The notes under the pieces: generated by a model
Database searches by the model: none
What the model saw: the letters and a program-made list of their open reading frames with translations, nothing else
Told to the model about the DNA's origin: nothing
Translations under genes and position numbers: made by a program
Assembly: GCF_047126315.1 (NCBI RefSeq)
Contig: NZ_CP138953.1
Span: forward strand, 2,232,001 to 2,296,000
Origin: Shimia sp022448905
GTDB taxonomy: Bacteria > Pseudomonadota > Alphaproteobacteria > Rhodobacterales > Rhodobacteraceae
Direction: 5' to 3'
Length of the DNA stretch: 64,000 bases
Shown here: one piece after another, positions 44,845-52,620 of the stretch
Numbering within the stretch: position 1 is the stretch's first letter
Layout: each line of letters starts with the position of its first letter

Positions 44845-45126
44845 ATGATCCGTTCGGAATTGATTCAGAAAATTGCAGACGAAAACCCACACCTCTACCA
44901 GCGCGACGTAGAGCGCATCGTGAATACGATCTTTGAAGAGATCACAGAAGCGATGAGTCGTGGCGACCGTGTTGAGTTGCGGGGCTTTGGCGCGTTCTCC
45001 GTCAAGCAGCGTGACGCCCGCGTTGGGCGCAACCCGCGCACAGGTGAATCGGTGGAAGTGGAAGAAAAGCATGTGCCGTTCTTCAAGACCGGCAAGCTTT
45101 TGCGGGATCGTTTGAACGGAAAGTAA
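44845..45126 (+). CDS. ihfB: Integration host factor subunit beta
   Basis: A 93-aa HU/IHF-family DNA-bending protein. The sequence begins MIRSELIQKIADENPHL, contains the GFGAFSV turn and the DNA-arm segment GRNPRTGESVEVEEKHVPFFKTGK with the conserved Pro, and ends LRDRLNGK, all IhfB-type. It pairs with IhfA to bend DNA in replication, recombination and sigma-54 promoters. An AGGGAGATAGACACCG leader provides the ribosome-binding site. It is followed three bases later by lapA. Confidence 0.95.
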   Translation: MIRSELIQKIADENPHLYQRDVERIVNTIFEEITEAMSRGDRVELRGFGAFSVKQRDARVGRNPRTGESVEVEEKHVPFFKTGKLLRDRLNGK

Positions 45127-45129
45127 GCT

Positions 45130-45480
45130 ATGCGCTACATTCGCTATGCATTTCTCGGCGGCTTGGCCGTCGTGTTGATTGCGGTTGCTTTGGCAAACCG
45201 TGACTTGGTCACTTTGACCTTGCTGCCCGCTGTGGCAGAAGAGTGGTTTGGGATCAACCATGCGGTACAAGTGCCGCTGTTTGCGGTGATCTTTGGCGCC
45301 ATTGTGGTGGGTCTGATTGTGGGCTTTGTCTGGGAATGGCTGCGTGAGCACCGCCACCGGGCAGACAAAACCAAGGCGGAAAAGGAGCTGCACAAAACGC
45401 AGCGTGAGGTGCGTCGTCTGAAAGGCCGCGAGGCGGAGAAGAAAGACGAGGTGCTGACGCTTTTGGAAGAAGCAAGCTGA
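45130..45480 (+). CDS. lapA: LapA/YciS-family inner membrane protein (DUF1049)
   Basis: A 116-aa protein with two transmembrane helices (FLGGLAVVLIAVALANRD and VPLFAVIFGAIVVGLIVGF) and a basic C-terminal coiled coil (KTKAEKELHKTQREVRRLKGRE). This is the LapA layout; in E. coli LapA works with LapB in controlling LpxC turnover. No lapB is next to it. It follows ihfB as in many proteobacteria. Confidence 0.88.
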   Translation: MRYIRYAFLGGLAVVLIAVALANRDLVTLTLLPAVAEEWFGINHAVQVPLFAVIFGAIVVGLIVGFVWEWLREHRHRADKTKAEKELHKTQREVRRLKGREAEKKDEVLTLLEEAS

Positions 45481-45519
45481 GCGCTTTGCTTTGACCGGAA
45501 GGTCGGGTAGGTCCGGACC

Positions 45520-46164
45520 ATGGATATTCGTGTCAAAATTTGCGGGCTAAAAGAGCCCGCCCATGTGGCTGCGGCTGCGGAAGCGGGCGCGGCCTATGTT
45601 GGCTTTGTCTTCTTTGAGAAGTCACCGCGTAACGTCGGTATCGCGCAGGCGCGGGATTTGGCTGTCGAGGCCCCCGTGGGCGTGGCTAAGGTTGCGCTGA
45701 CCGTGAATGCGGATGATGCGTTTCTGGACAAGCTGGTTGAGACCGTGCCGCTGGATATGTTGCAGCTTCATGGCAGTGAAAGTCCGGAGCGTGTGGCCGA
45801 AGTTCGTGCGCGGTTTGGGCTGCCGGTGATGAAGGCAATTGGCATTGCAGATGCCCAAGATGTTGCCAAGATCGACACCTATGGGGCGGTCGCGGATCAG
45901 TTGCTGGTGGATGCCAAACCGCCCAAAAATGCGGATCTGCCGGGCGGCAATGGGTTGTCGTTTGATTGGCGTCTGGTGAACCGCAAATACTGGCCGCGTC
46001 CCTGGATGCTGGCGGGCGGATTGACCGCCGACAATGTGGCCGAGGCGGTCAAGATGACTGGTGCGCGGCAGTTGGACCTGTCCTCAGGTGTCGAAAGCGC
46101 GCCGGGGGTGAAGGACATCGGTATGATCCGTGCCTTTATGAAGGCGGTTGAAAACGCGTTGTGA
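45520..46164 (+). CDS. trpF: Phosphoribosylanthranilate isomerase
   Basis: A 214-aa (beta-alpha)8 barrel enzyme converting N-(5'-phosphoribosyl)anthranilate to the CdRP ketose in tryptophan synthesis. The catalytic Cys (VKICGL, Cys8) and later Asp are present, with the motifs YVGFVFFEKSPRNV, LQLHGSESPERV, AGGLTADNVAEAV and LDLSSGVESAPGVKD. It follows lapA and ends at a terminator. Confidence 0.96.
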   Translation: MDIRVKICGLKEPAHVAAAAEAGAAYVGFVFFEKSPRNVGIAQARDLAVEAPVGVAKVALTVNADDAFLDKLVETVPLDMLQLHGSESPERVAEVRARFGLPVMKAIGIADAQDVAKIDTYGAVADQLLVDAKPPKNADLPGGNGLSFDWRLVNRKYWPRPWMLAGGLTADNVAEAVKMTGARQLDLSSGVESAPGVKDIGMIRAFMKAVENAL

Positions 46165-46203
46165 GGCGCGGCGCGGGTCGCGCAGCCAGAGTTTCAGAAG
46201 AGC

Positions 46204-46231
46204 AAAGCGCCGCAGTTGCCGGCGCTTTTTT
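46204..46231 (+). terminator. Intrinsic terminator after trpF
   Basis: A 9-bp stem AAAGCGCCG / CGGCGCTTT with a 7-base loop, followed by TTT (six Ts in a row overlapping the stem end), 40 bases after the stop. Confidence 0.85.
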
Positions 46232-46421
46232 AATGCGTGGGCCTTGGCGCGGAAGATCTCTTGTTCCTTGGCGTAGCTGGACAGGGGCTGTGACTCGTTT
46301 GGGCGGCTGGGGAGGAGATAGTAGTTCATCGGAAAAGCCTCACATTGGGATTTGGCTTGACCACATTGCCGATTTTAAGCTTCCATTATTAGAGCGCTTA
46401 AATGAGAGTTTGATTTCAAAA

Positions 46422-47261
46422 ATGGAACAATTGCCGCCCCTGGACGATTTGACCCTGTTTGTGGATGTGGCCCGGGAAGGGGGCTTGGCCGGAGCCGCGC
46501 GGCGTACGGGCGGCACCGTTCCGACAATCAGCCGAAAGATGACGGCGTTAGAGCGGCAGCTGGGGCGTAAGCTGTTTGAACGTGGGCCGCGCGGCTATGC
46601 GTTGACCGCTGAGGGGCGCGCAGTTTTGGAGCAGTTGCAGGACCTTAAAGAAATTCAGGCGCGGCTGACACGCAGTTTGGGGCAACCGGATGCGGTGCGT
46701 GTGCGGGTGACGGCAGGAGCCTGGACCGCGTCGTATCTGGCGCGGCGGCTGGGAGAGGTCTGGCGCAAAGACGACCCCTGGCGGCTGGAGTTCGTTGAAA
46801 GCACACGCATGTTGGATATTGCGCGGCGAGATGCGGACATCGGCATCCGAAGCCGGAGACCGGATCAACCTTGGCTGGCGGGGCGGCGCACATCAAAAGT
46901 CGAGTTCGCGATTTATGCGGCATCAGACGATGTGAGTGGATTTGTGGCACTCAGTTCAGATGGGCCGCTGACGCCATCAGTGCGTTGGGTGCGGGAAAAC
47001 CATGGGGATGAGATCATCACAACCGCCTGCGAAGAGGGCACATTGGTGGATTTGGCCGTTTCCGGCGTGGGCCGCGTGGTGATGCCCACGTTTGTGGCAA
47101 ATGGCATACCAGGGTTGACGCAAGTGGCACCGGTGATTCCAGAGCTCTCCCATGATGAGTGGCTCGTGTGCCATCATGAGGCACGACATGATCCGCCTAT
47201 TCGTGCGGCGTTGGAGGCGGTGGCGCGCCTGCTGTCCCAAAAAAAGACTTCTGCAGGATAA
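46422..47261 (+). CDS. LysR-family transcriptional regulator
   Basis: A 279-aa LysR-type regulator. The N-terminal helix-turn-helix is clear (DLTLFVDVAREGGLAGAARRTGGTVPTISRKMTALERQLG), followed by a short effector domain, so it is somewhat smaller than the ~300-aa norm. The ATG at 46422 is placed by the family N-terminus; the ribosome-binding site is poor. An inverted repeat, TTTAAGC / GCTTAAA (46374-46380, 46396-46402), lies just upstream and could be its operator. It interrupts the trpF-trpB neighbourhood. Confidence 0.87.
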   Translation: MEQLPPLDDLTLFVDVAREGGLAGAARRTGGTVPTISRKMTALERQLGRKLFERGPRGYALTAEGRAVLEQLQDLKEIQARLTRSLGQPDAVRVRVTAGAWTASYLARRLGEVWRKDDPWRLEFVESTRMLDIARRDADIGIRSRRPDQPWLAGRRTSKVEFAIYAASDDVSGFVALSSDGPLTPSVRWVRENHGDEIITTACEEGTLVDLAVSGVGRVVMPTFVANGIPGLTQVAPVIPELSHDEWLVCHHEARHDPPIRAALEAVARLLSQKKTSAG

Positions 47262-47321
47262 GGTTGGATTTGGTCCGCTGGTTGATGCGAAACGTATACT
47301 CTTCGATTGGAGAGGGTCGGA

Positions 47322-47687
47322 ATGTATCTAGTGGCGATTGGGGCTGCAAAGCTGCTCTATTGGTGGGACAATCCCAGGTTTGCATTGATCACTGCACTGT
47401 CGCTAAGACAGGCGCGGCGGGCACCGGGAAATTTGCGCGCATCTGTTTTTCCTCATGCGGGGCATTACTTCTCTCTTACCGTGTGGCAGCATCCAAGTGA
47501 CATGCAGGCTTTTGCCTCATCGGGCGCCCACAGGTTCGCCTTAAAAATGGCAGATCGGTTGACTGAGACGTCCCGCTTTCATGTCTATGCCAGCCCCAAA
47601 ATGCCTACTGTTTCCAACGCATTGGCTGCGTGGCACCAAGCGCTGCCTGCTGAACTGGCCAGAACCTTGCGTGCAGCCCCAGTTTAG
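47322..47687 (+). CDS. Uncharacterised 121-aa protein (DUF3291-like pattern)
   Basis: A small cytoplasmic protein. Its composition (Trp/His/Phe-rich: LYWWDNPRFALITALSLRQ, HYFSLTVWQHPSDMQAFASSGAHRFAL) resembles dimeric alpha/beta-barrel proteins such as DUF3291 or monooxygenase-like domains, but the match is only by feel. GGAGAGG precedes the ATG. It lies 60 bases after the LysR gene on the same strand, and may be its target or partner. Confidence 0.7.
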   Translation: MYLVAIGAAKLLYWWDNPRFALITALSLRQARRAPGNLRASVFPHAGHYFSLTVWQHPSDMQAFASSGAHRFALKMADRLTETSRFHVYASPKMPTVSNALAAWHQALPAELARTLRAAPV

Positions 47688-47758
47688 GGCGCAGATTTGG
47701 GTGGCAAAAACCACTGCGCAGGCCTAAGAACAATTCAAACACCGTGGGAGAGACGCCT

Positions 47759-49012
47759 ATGTCCAACGATCTTTTCAACAGCTTCATGACCGGTCCCGAC
47801 GAAAATGGCCGGTTTGGCGATTTTGGTGGGCGGTTTGTCAGTGAAACGCTGATGCCGCTGATCCTTGATCTGGAAGCGGAATATGAAAAGGCCAAAGATG
47901 ATCCGACCTTCTGGGCGGAGATGGACGATTTGTGGAAGCACTATGTGGGCCGTCCCAGCCCGCTTTATCATGCCGCGCGTATGACCGAAGAGCTGGGTGG
48001 TGCGAAGATTTATCTCAAGCGTGATGAGTTGAACCACACTGGCGCGCATAAGGTGAACAACGTGCTGGGCCAGATCATTCTGGCGCGGCGTATGGGCAAA
48101 ACCCGGATCATTGCAGAAACAGGCGCAGGACAGCACGGTGTGGCCACAGCCACCGTCTGTGCGAAGTTTGGCCTGAAGTGTATCGTTTATATGGGCGCGC
48201 ATGATGTGCAGCGTCAGGCCCCAAATGTGTTCCGTATGCGCCTTTTGGGCGCGGAAGTGGTGCCGGTGACCTCTGGCCGTGGCACGTTGAAAGACGCGAT
48301 GAACGACGCGCTGCGCGATTGGGTGACCAACGTGCATGACACTTTCTACTGCATCGGCACCGCAGCGGGCCCGCACCCGTACCCAGCGATGGTGCGTGAT
48401 TTCCAGTCGATCATTGGTAAAGAGGTACGCTGGCAGCTGGAAGAGCAGGAAGGCGAAGGCCGTCTGCCGGACACTGTGATTGCGGCGATTGGTGGTGGGT
48501 CCAACGCGATTGGTTTGTTCTACCCTTTCCTTGATGAAAAATCGGTCAACATCATTGGGGTTGAGGCCGGTGGCCGCGGTGTGAATGACAAGATGGAGCA
48601 CTGCGCGTCGCTGTCTGGCGGTCGTCCAGGCGTGTTGCATGGCAACCGCACCTATCTCTTGCAGGATGACGATGGCCAGATCCTTGAGGGCTATTCCATC
48701 TCTGCTGGTCTGGACTATCCGGGCATTGGGCCGGAGCATAGCTGGCTCAATGACATTGGGCGCGCGCAGTATGTGTCGATCACCGACAAAGAGGCGCTGG
48801 AAGCGTTCCAGTTCTCTTGCTCGATGGAAGGTATCATTCCGGCGCTAGAGCCAAGCCACGCGCTGGCGCATGTGATGAAGATCGCGCCGACTTTGCCGAA
48901 GGACCACATTCTGGTGATGAACATGTGTGGCCGTGGGGACAAAGACGTGCAGACCGTGGCGCGGCACTTGGGTTTTGACATGTCCGACACGGAAGGCCGC
49001 AGCGCGGACTAA
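47759..49012 (+). CDS. trpB: Tryptophan synthase beta chain
   Basis: A 417-aa PLP enzyme joining indole and serine. The PLP lysine is Lys98 in HTGAHKVNNVLGQ, with the phosphate-binding GGGSNAIG loop and GRGDKDVQT near the C-terminus. The N-terminus (DENGRFGDFGGRFVSETLMPL) and length suit TrpB1. The ATG at 47759 has GGGAGAG upstream. trpA is not in the window, since a terminator and unrelated genes follow, so the beta partner is encoded elsewhere. Confidence 0.97.
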   Translation: MSNDLFNSFMTGPDENGRFGDFGGRFVSETLMPLILDLEAEYEKAKDDPTFWAEMDDLWKHYVGRPSPLYHAARMTEELGGAKIYLKRDELNHTGAHKVNNVLGQIILARRMGKTRIIAETGAGQHGVATATVCAKFGLKCIVYMGAHDVQRQAPNVFRMRLLGAEVVPVTSGRGTLKDAMNDALRDWVTNVHDTFYCIGTAAGPHPYPAMVRDFQSIIGKEVRWQLEEQEGEGRLPDTVIAAIGGGSNAIGLFYPFLDEKSVNIIGVEAGGRGVNDKMEHCASLSGGRPGVLHGNRTYLLQDDDGQILEGYSISAGLDYPGIGPEHSWLNDIGRAQYVSITDKEALEAFQFSCSMEGIIPALEPSHALAHVMKIAPTLPKDHILVMNMCGRGDKDVQTVARHLGFDMSDTEGRSAD

Positions 49013-49034
49013 ACTGGCTGACAATGGGATTGCT

Positions 49035-49063
49035 AAGAGCGCTCCTTCGGGGCGCTCTTTTTT
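49035..49063 (+). terminator. Intrinsic terminator after trpB
   Basis: An 11-bp stem (AAGAGCGCTCC / GGGGCGCTCTT, one wobble) with a TTC loop is followed by TTTT, 22 bases past the stop. Confidence 0.93.
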
Positions 49064-49202
49064 GATGGGGTAGGGCGCCTATACGAAAGTGCGTTGGCGT
49101 GACCGGATGCACGGCGGTTTTTGCCTGAGATTTGATCACCATGGAGAGAGCGGCGGCACGTGTCGCCAGATCAATTCGCCTTCTTTTGAGAAAGGAAACT
49201 CC

Positions 49203-49412
49203 ATGCCCAATTTGAACAATGCACAGTTGCTGCCGTCAATGATGTCCAGAGCGAAACAGTTGGCAGAGCGTATTGTCGCCTCGATACAGGCACAGGGTTA
49301 TCTGAACATTGAATACATTCTGACCGAGCGGCAGCTCAAAATTGTGGCCAGCAAGACCGATGGCACGCCCCAGACAGCCTATGTCATGCTGCCCAGTTCG
49401 ACGGTGCATTAG
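49203..49412 (+). CDS. Small uncharacterised protein (69 aa)
   Basis: A 69-aa protein, helical in its first half (MMSRAKQLAERIVASIQAQG) with a short beta-like second half (IEYILTERQLKIVASKTDG). AAAGGAAACTCC lies before the ATG. No family is recognised and no signal peptide is seen. It is followed 37 bases later by another small gene on the same strand. Confidence 0.6.
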   Translation: MPNLNNAQLLPSMMSRAKQLAERIVASIQAQGYLNIEYILTERQLKIVASKTDGTPQTAYVMLPSSTVH

Positions 49413-49449
49413 GGGGGTATCAAGTTGGTGCATGTCGAAGGAGGACATC

Positions 49450-49701
49450 ATGCCGGTGAAGCGACGCCCTAGATTGCGATCCACATTCGAGGACGTAGGC
49501 AAAGCGCAGCTGCCTATTTTGGTTGCGCGGTCACACGGGCCTGAAGAGGTTGAGGTGGTCTATTCCGAGTATCGGGTGCGGCTGCGCGGGGGCGCGGCGC
49601 TTGGTCAACAGGTGTTTGCGAAAACCGGGTTGGGCGAGGTTGCAGTGGATCAGACAGGGAAGCCGCCGACCGCGATGCGGACCCGGCGGTTTGTGCTTTG
49701 A
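49450..49701 (+). CDS. Small uncharacterised basic protein (83 aa)
   Basis: An 83-aa protein starting MPVKRRPRLRSTFEDVGKAQL, with Arg-rich ends (VRLRGGAALGQQ; MRTRRFVL) and a predicted small beta-rich middle. GAAGGAGG precedes the ATG at ideal spacing, which supports expression. No family is recognised. A stable hairpin begins two bases after the stop. Confidence 0.6.
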   Translation: MPVKRRPRLRSTFEDVGKAQLPILVARSHGPEEVEVVYSEYRVRLRGGAALGQQVFAKTGLGEVAVDQTGKPPTAMRTRRFVL

Positions 49702-49702
49702 A

Positions 49703-49730
49703 AGGCCTCTAAACCTAAGTTTAGGGGCCT
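49703..49730. other. 12-bp hairpin with CTAA loop
   Basis: Arms AGGCCTCTAAAC (49703-49714) and GTTTAGGGGCCT (49719-49730) pair fully with one T-G wobble. It lies right after the stop of the 83-aa gene and 120 bases before the poly-Asp gene. On the plus strand no T-run follows, so it may be a transcript 3' structure or a protein site; CCTAAAC also recurs at 49728-49734. Confidence 0.55.
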
Positions 49731-49850
49731 AAACGCGGGGCGGACGGGGGCTGATTTAAACTTCAAGGCAATGGAGATGGCACAGCACGGTTGGGATGCA
49801 GGATGGGCCTCGCCGCAGGAGATCCTGTGGCCCTAACCGACAAAGGACAT

Positions 49851-50426
49851 ATGATGACCCGTCTGCTATTGACCTCCACCGCCGTTGCGCTTGGCCTGTC
49901 GACCACTGCATTTGCGGATTCCTTCAAAAGCCGCGTTGAACGCTCGTTTGAGCGCGCGGGCTACACCGATGTGATCGTGACCGTTGAGGACGGTGTGTTG
50001 ACCGTGCGTTCTAACAAGGACGGCCTGTCAATCGAGAGCCTGTATAAGATCGCGGGCGAAGAGCTTCTGCGTCACGGCGTCTACGATGAAGAGGACGATG
50101 ACGACGACGATGATGATTATGACGACGATGATGACGACGACGACGATGACGAAGATGATGACGACGACGACGATGACGAAGATGATGACGACGACGATGA
50201 TGACGATGACGACGAGGATCACGACGACGATGATGATCACGATGATGACGACGACGAGGAAGAAGACGATCGCGACGAAGAAGATGAGCGCGATGACGAC
50301 CATGGCGGAGAAGACGACGACCGTGGGGAGGATGATGACGATGAGGACGGCGAAGACGAAGACGACGACGACGGCGACGATGATGATGAAGACGACGATG
50401 ACGACGAAGATGAAGACGACGACTAA
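49851..50426 (+). CDS. Secreted protein with PepSY-like head and ~113-residue poly-acidic tail
   Basis: A 191-aa exported protein. The signal peptide ends TAFA-DS (about residue 22). Residues ~24-76 form a small domain (FKSRVERSFERAGYTDVIVT, VLTVRSNKDGLSIESLYKI) resembling a degenerate PepSY unit. From residue 79 to the end the chain is almost only Asp and Glu, with scattered Arg, His and Gly. The tail is coded by GAC/GAT/GAA/GAG runs. Such a chain would be unfolded and bind divalent cations at the cell surface. Two adjacent ATGs (49851, 49854) follow AAAGGA. A homologous-looking gene follows; both precede a membrane LuxR regulator. Confidence 0.85.
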   Translation: MMTRLLLTSTAVALGLSTTAFADSFKSRVERSFERAGYTDVIVTVEDGVLTVRSNKDGLSIESLYKIAGEELLRHGVYDEEDDDDDDDDYDDDDDDDDDDEDDDDDDDDEDDDDDDDDDDDEDHDDDDDHDDDDDEEEDDRDEEDERDDDHGGEDDDRGEDDDDEDGEDEDDDDGDDDDEDDDDDEDEDDD

Positions 50427-50553
50427 GGCAGGGTCCTTGGTTTTGATTGCGGCGTGATTGTCTTGGGGCTTCGTGCTAGAGCTTGCGAAGACCCCTCACC
50501 GCAACCCACCGGCGCTGACTTTGGTCGGCGCCGGTATTTGTTGGATTAAACGT

Positions 50554-51114
50554 ATGAAAAAAATGGTCAAAAAGATCCCAGTTCTTGCTGTGGCCAGCCT
50601 GTGCCTGGCGTCGCCTGTGCTTGCCGATGGACGGGTGGATGCCATCACGCGGCAGCTTGCCAATCAGGGCTTTGGGGAGATCAAAATCTCGCGGACGTTT
50701 CTGGGGCGTGTGCGGGTGGAGGCGCTGCGTGAAGGGCGCGAGCGCGAGATTATCTTTAATCCACGCACGGGCGAAATCCTGCGGGACTATTGGGACGTGG
50801 ATTCCGAGGGCAACGGGGGCTGGTTGCTGGGCACGGATGCGCGGCGCGAAGAAGAGCGCGACACGCGCAGCCGGGACCGCCGCGAAGAGGACGACGATGA
50901 CGATCGGGATGATGACGATCACGATGACGATCGGGATGATGATGACGATCACGACGACGATCATGATGATGACGACGATGATCACGATGATCACGATGAA
51001 GACGATGACGACGATGATCACGATGACGACGATGATCACGATGACGATGATGATCGCGACGACGATGACGATGATCACGACGACGATGATGACGACGATG
51101 ATGATGATGATTGA
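50554..51114 (+). CDS. Secreted PepSY-like protein with Asp/His-rich tail
   Basis: A 186-aa exported protein. The signal peptide ends PVLA-DG (about residue 24). Residues ~27-85 look like a PepSY domain (ITRQLANQGFGEIKISRT, FNPRTGEILRDYWD). From ~111 to the C-terminus it is an Asp tail punctuated by His and Arg in a loose (D)n-H pattern, unlike the Glu-containing tail of the gene before it. His within poly-Asp suggests Zn, Ni or Ca binding. The ATG at 50554 has a poor ribosome-binding site; an ATG at 50563 is possible. It is followed after 36 bases by the LuxR-type gene. Confidence 0.85.
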   Translation: MKKMVKKIPVLAVASLCLASPVLADGRVDAITRQLANQGFGEIKISRTFLGRVRVEALREGREREIIFNPRTGEILRDYWDVDSEGNGGWLLGTDARREEERDTRSRDRREEDDDDDRDDDDHDDDRDDDDDHDDDHDDDDDDHDDHDEDDDDDDHDDDDDHDDDDDRDDDDDDHDDDDDDDDDDD

Positions 51115-51150
51115 AGGTAGCAGTGTGGCATTCGGTAAGGAGCAAACTGC

Positions 51151-51642
51151 GTGAACCGGCCGGTGCTGCTCTTTGCGCTGGTGGCGCTTCAGGGCGCCTG
51201 TGCGTTTTTCTTCGTTGCCGACATTACTTTGACCGTCATTGGGGCCCGGTCTGCGCCGATCAGTTGGCAGACGCGGGAGCTTTTGGAGGTTGGGGCTTCG
51301 CTGGGGCTTATTTTGGGCGTGGTCCTTGGCTGGCTGGCCTTGCGACGGACCTTGGCCCAAAAGGCACAGGCAGAAGAAAGCCTGCGCAGCGTGCAGAGTG
51401 CGTTTCGCGAGCATCTGGAGGCGACGTTTGAGGCCTGGGCGCTGACTCCGGCGGAGCGGGATGTGGCGCTGTTCACCATCAAAGGCATGTCAATTCAGGA
51501 GATCGCGGGGTTGCGCAACACGTCAGAGGGCACGGTGAAAGCGCAGAGCAATGCGATTTATCGGAAGTCCGGTGTGAGTGGACGGGCGCAGTTGCTCAGT
51601 CTGTTTCTGGATGACCTGTTGGCGGAGGATGCCGAGGACTAG
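51151..51642 (+). CDS. Membrane-tethered LuxR-type HTH regulator
   Basis: A 163-aa protein with two N-terminal transmembrane helices (LLFALVALQGACAFFFVADI and LLEVGASLGLILGVVLGWLAL), a short coiled linker and a C-terminal LuxR/GerE helix-turn-helix (LTPAERDVALFTIKGMSIQEI, RNTSEGTVKAQSNAIYRKSG). There is no receiver or autoinducer domain, so any signal must come from the membrane or periplasm. It starts with GTG after TAAGGAG, 36 bases after the Asp/His protein gene, so it is probably in the same operon. Confidence 0.9.
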   Translation: MNRPVLLFALVALQGACAFFFVADITLTVIGARSAPISWQTRELLEVGASLGLILGVVLGWLALRRTLAQKAQAEESLRSVQSAFREHLEATFEAWALTPAERDVALFTIKGMSIQEIAGLRNTSEGTVKAQSNAIYRKSGVSGRAQLLSLFLDDLLAEDAED

Positions 51643-51649
51643 GGGGCTT

Positions 51650-51681
51650 GTGCGGGGCAGCGGCTGCCCCGCACTTTATTT
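51650..51681 (+). terminator. Intrinsic terminator after the LuxR-type gene
   Basis: A perfect 11-bp stem GTGCGGGGCAG / CTGCCCCGCAC with a CGG loop is followed by TTTATTT, eight bases after the stop and before a convergent gene. Confidence 0.9.
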
Positions 51682-51692
51682 GGCAGTCGGCT

Positions 51693-52013
51693 TTAGCTTT
51701 CCTGCAGAATGGTCTCAAACCCTTCAAATTCTGGGTGACCCAGAATGGCGCCTTTGCTGCGGCTGTCGCCGGCATTGCGGTGGGACGCGCGGAATTGTTC
51801 TGATTTGGTCCAAGCCTCAAAATCCTCTTTGCTGTCCCAGAGCACGTGGCTGGAATAGAGGGTGTGGCCTTCGCGTTCAGGGCCTTTGAGCAGACGGAAT
51901 TCGCGGAAGCCTTTGAGCTCTTTCAGGCGGCTTTCGCGGCTGCGCCAAACGTCTTCGAAGTCAGCTTCGCGGCCTTCGGCAATTTTGAAACGGTTCATGG
52001 CGATGTAGCTCAT
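51693..52013 (-). CDS. IsdG/HmoA-like antibiotic biosynthesis monooxygenase-domain protein
   Basis: A 106-aa ABM-fold protein. The three residues used by IsdG-type haem-degrading enzymes occur at matching places: Asn7 (MNRF), Trp68 (FEAWTKS) and His78 (RASHRN). So a haem-cleaving role that frees iron from haem in the cytoplasm is likely. No haem-uptake genes are adjacent, so this stays an inference. It lies downstream of the DUF2237 gene on the same strand. Confidence 0.82.
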   Translation of the reverse strand: MSYIAMNRFKIAEGREADFEDVWRSRESRLKELKGFREFRLLKGPEREGHTLYSSHVLWDSKEDFEAWTKSEQFRASHRNAGDSRSKGAILGHPEFEGFETILQES

Positions 52014-52118
52014 GGTGTTACCTCTCTCGCGGGGAATTGGGTGGTGAGGGAGAGCTGGCTGACCGTGCGCTGGTTGGCTGGCAAATCCGAGGCATATGAC
52101 GCCTGAACGCCAGGAAGG

Positions 52119-52502
52119 TCAACCGGTTTGGCTGATGCCGTGTTCCTGCAAAATCCGTAGTGGTACAATGTCGAGCGCGCGCAGGTGGGTGGCGGCCAAA
52201 TTGACTTTTGGGGCGCAGCCCTCGTCATGCGCTTGCAGGAACCGGGCCGCACAGAGGCACCAGGAGTCGCCCGGTTTGAGGCCTGCAAAGTTGAATTCAG
52301 GACGCGGGGTGGAGAGGTCGTTCCCGACGTATTTGGAGTAGGCGAGAAACTCTGCCGTCATGACGGCGCAGACAGTGTGGCTGCCTTGATCTTCGGCGCA
52401 GGTGTTGCAGGCGCCGTCGCGAAAAAAGCCGGTCAGCGGATCGGTGGAGCAGGCGGCAAGCGTATCGCCAAGCACGTTTACGGAAGCAACTTTTTCTACC
52501 AT
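52119..52502 (-). CDS. DUF2237 family protein
   Basis: A 127-aa Cys-rich cytoplasmic protein matching the DUF2237 pattern: SVNVLGDTLAACSTDPLTGF, FRDGACNTCAEDQGSHTVCAV, PGDSWCLCAARF and TEEFLAYSKYVGND-like segments. Function unestablished. The start at 52502 has AAGGTACTGAC upstream; twelve further in-frame codons are excluded. Confidence 0.9.
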   Translation of the reverse strand: MVEKVASVNVLGDTLAACSTDPLTGFFRDGACNTCAEDQGSHTVCAVMTAEFLAYSKYVGNDLSTPRPEFNFAGLKPGDSWCLCAARFLQAHDEGCAPKVNLAATHLRALDIVPLRILQEHGISQTG

Positions 52503-52620
52503 GTCAGTACCTTGGCACGGTTGGCGACAGGCAGGCAACGCTCAAGCGCCTGTGACGGTGCGGAAAAATTTAAATGATCATTCAAGTTTTGATTGACGGG
52601 CGTGGTGCGCGTGGCAAAGC

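Noticed and set aside
50086..51114. CRISPR-like or satellite repeat array
   Set aside because: Repetition is by codon (GAC/GAT) without constant repeat-spacer units, and lies within secreted-protein genes.
50028..51414. Minus-strand frames through the acidic-tail genes that encode poly-Val/Ile or His/Arg-rich proteins
   Set aside because: They are forced open by the GAC/GAT repeats of the plus-strand genes. The plus frames have signal peptides and folded head domains, the minus frames have neither.
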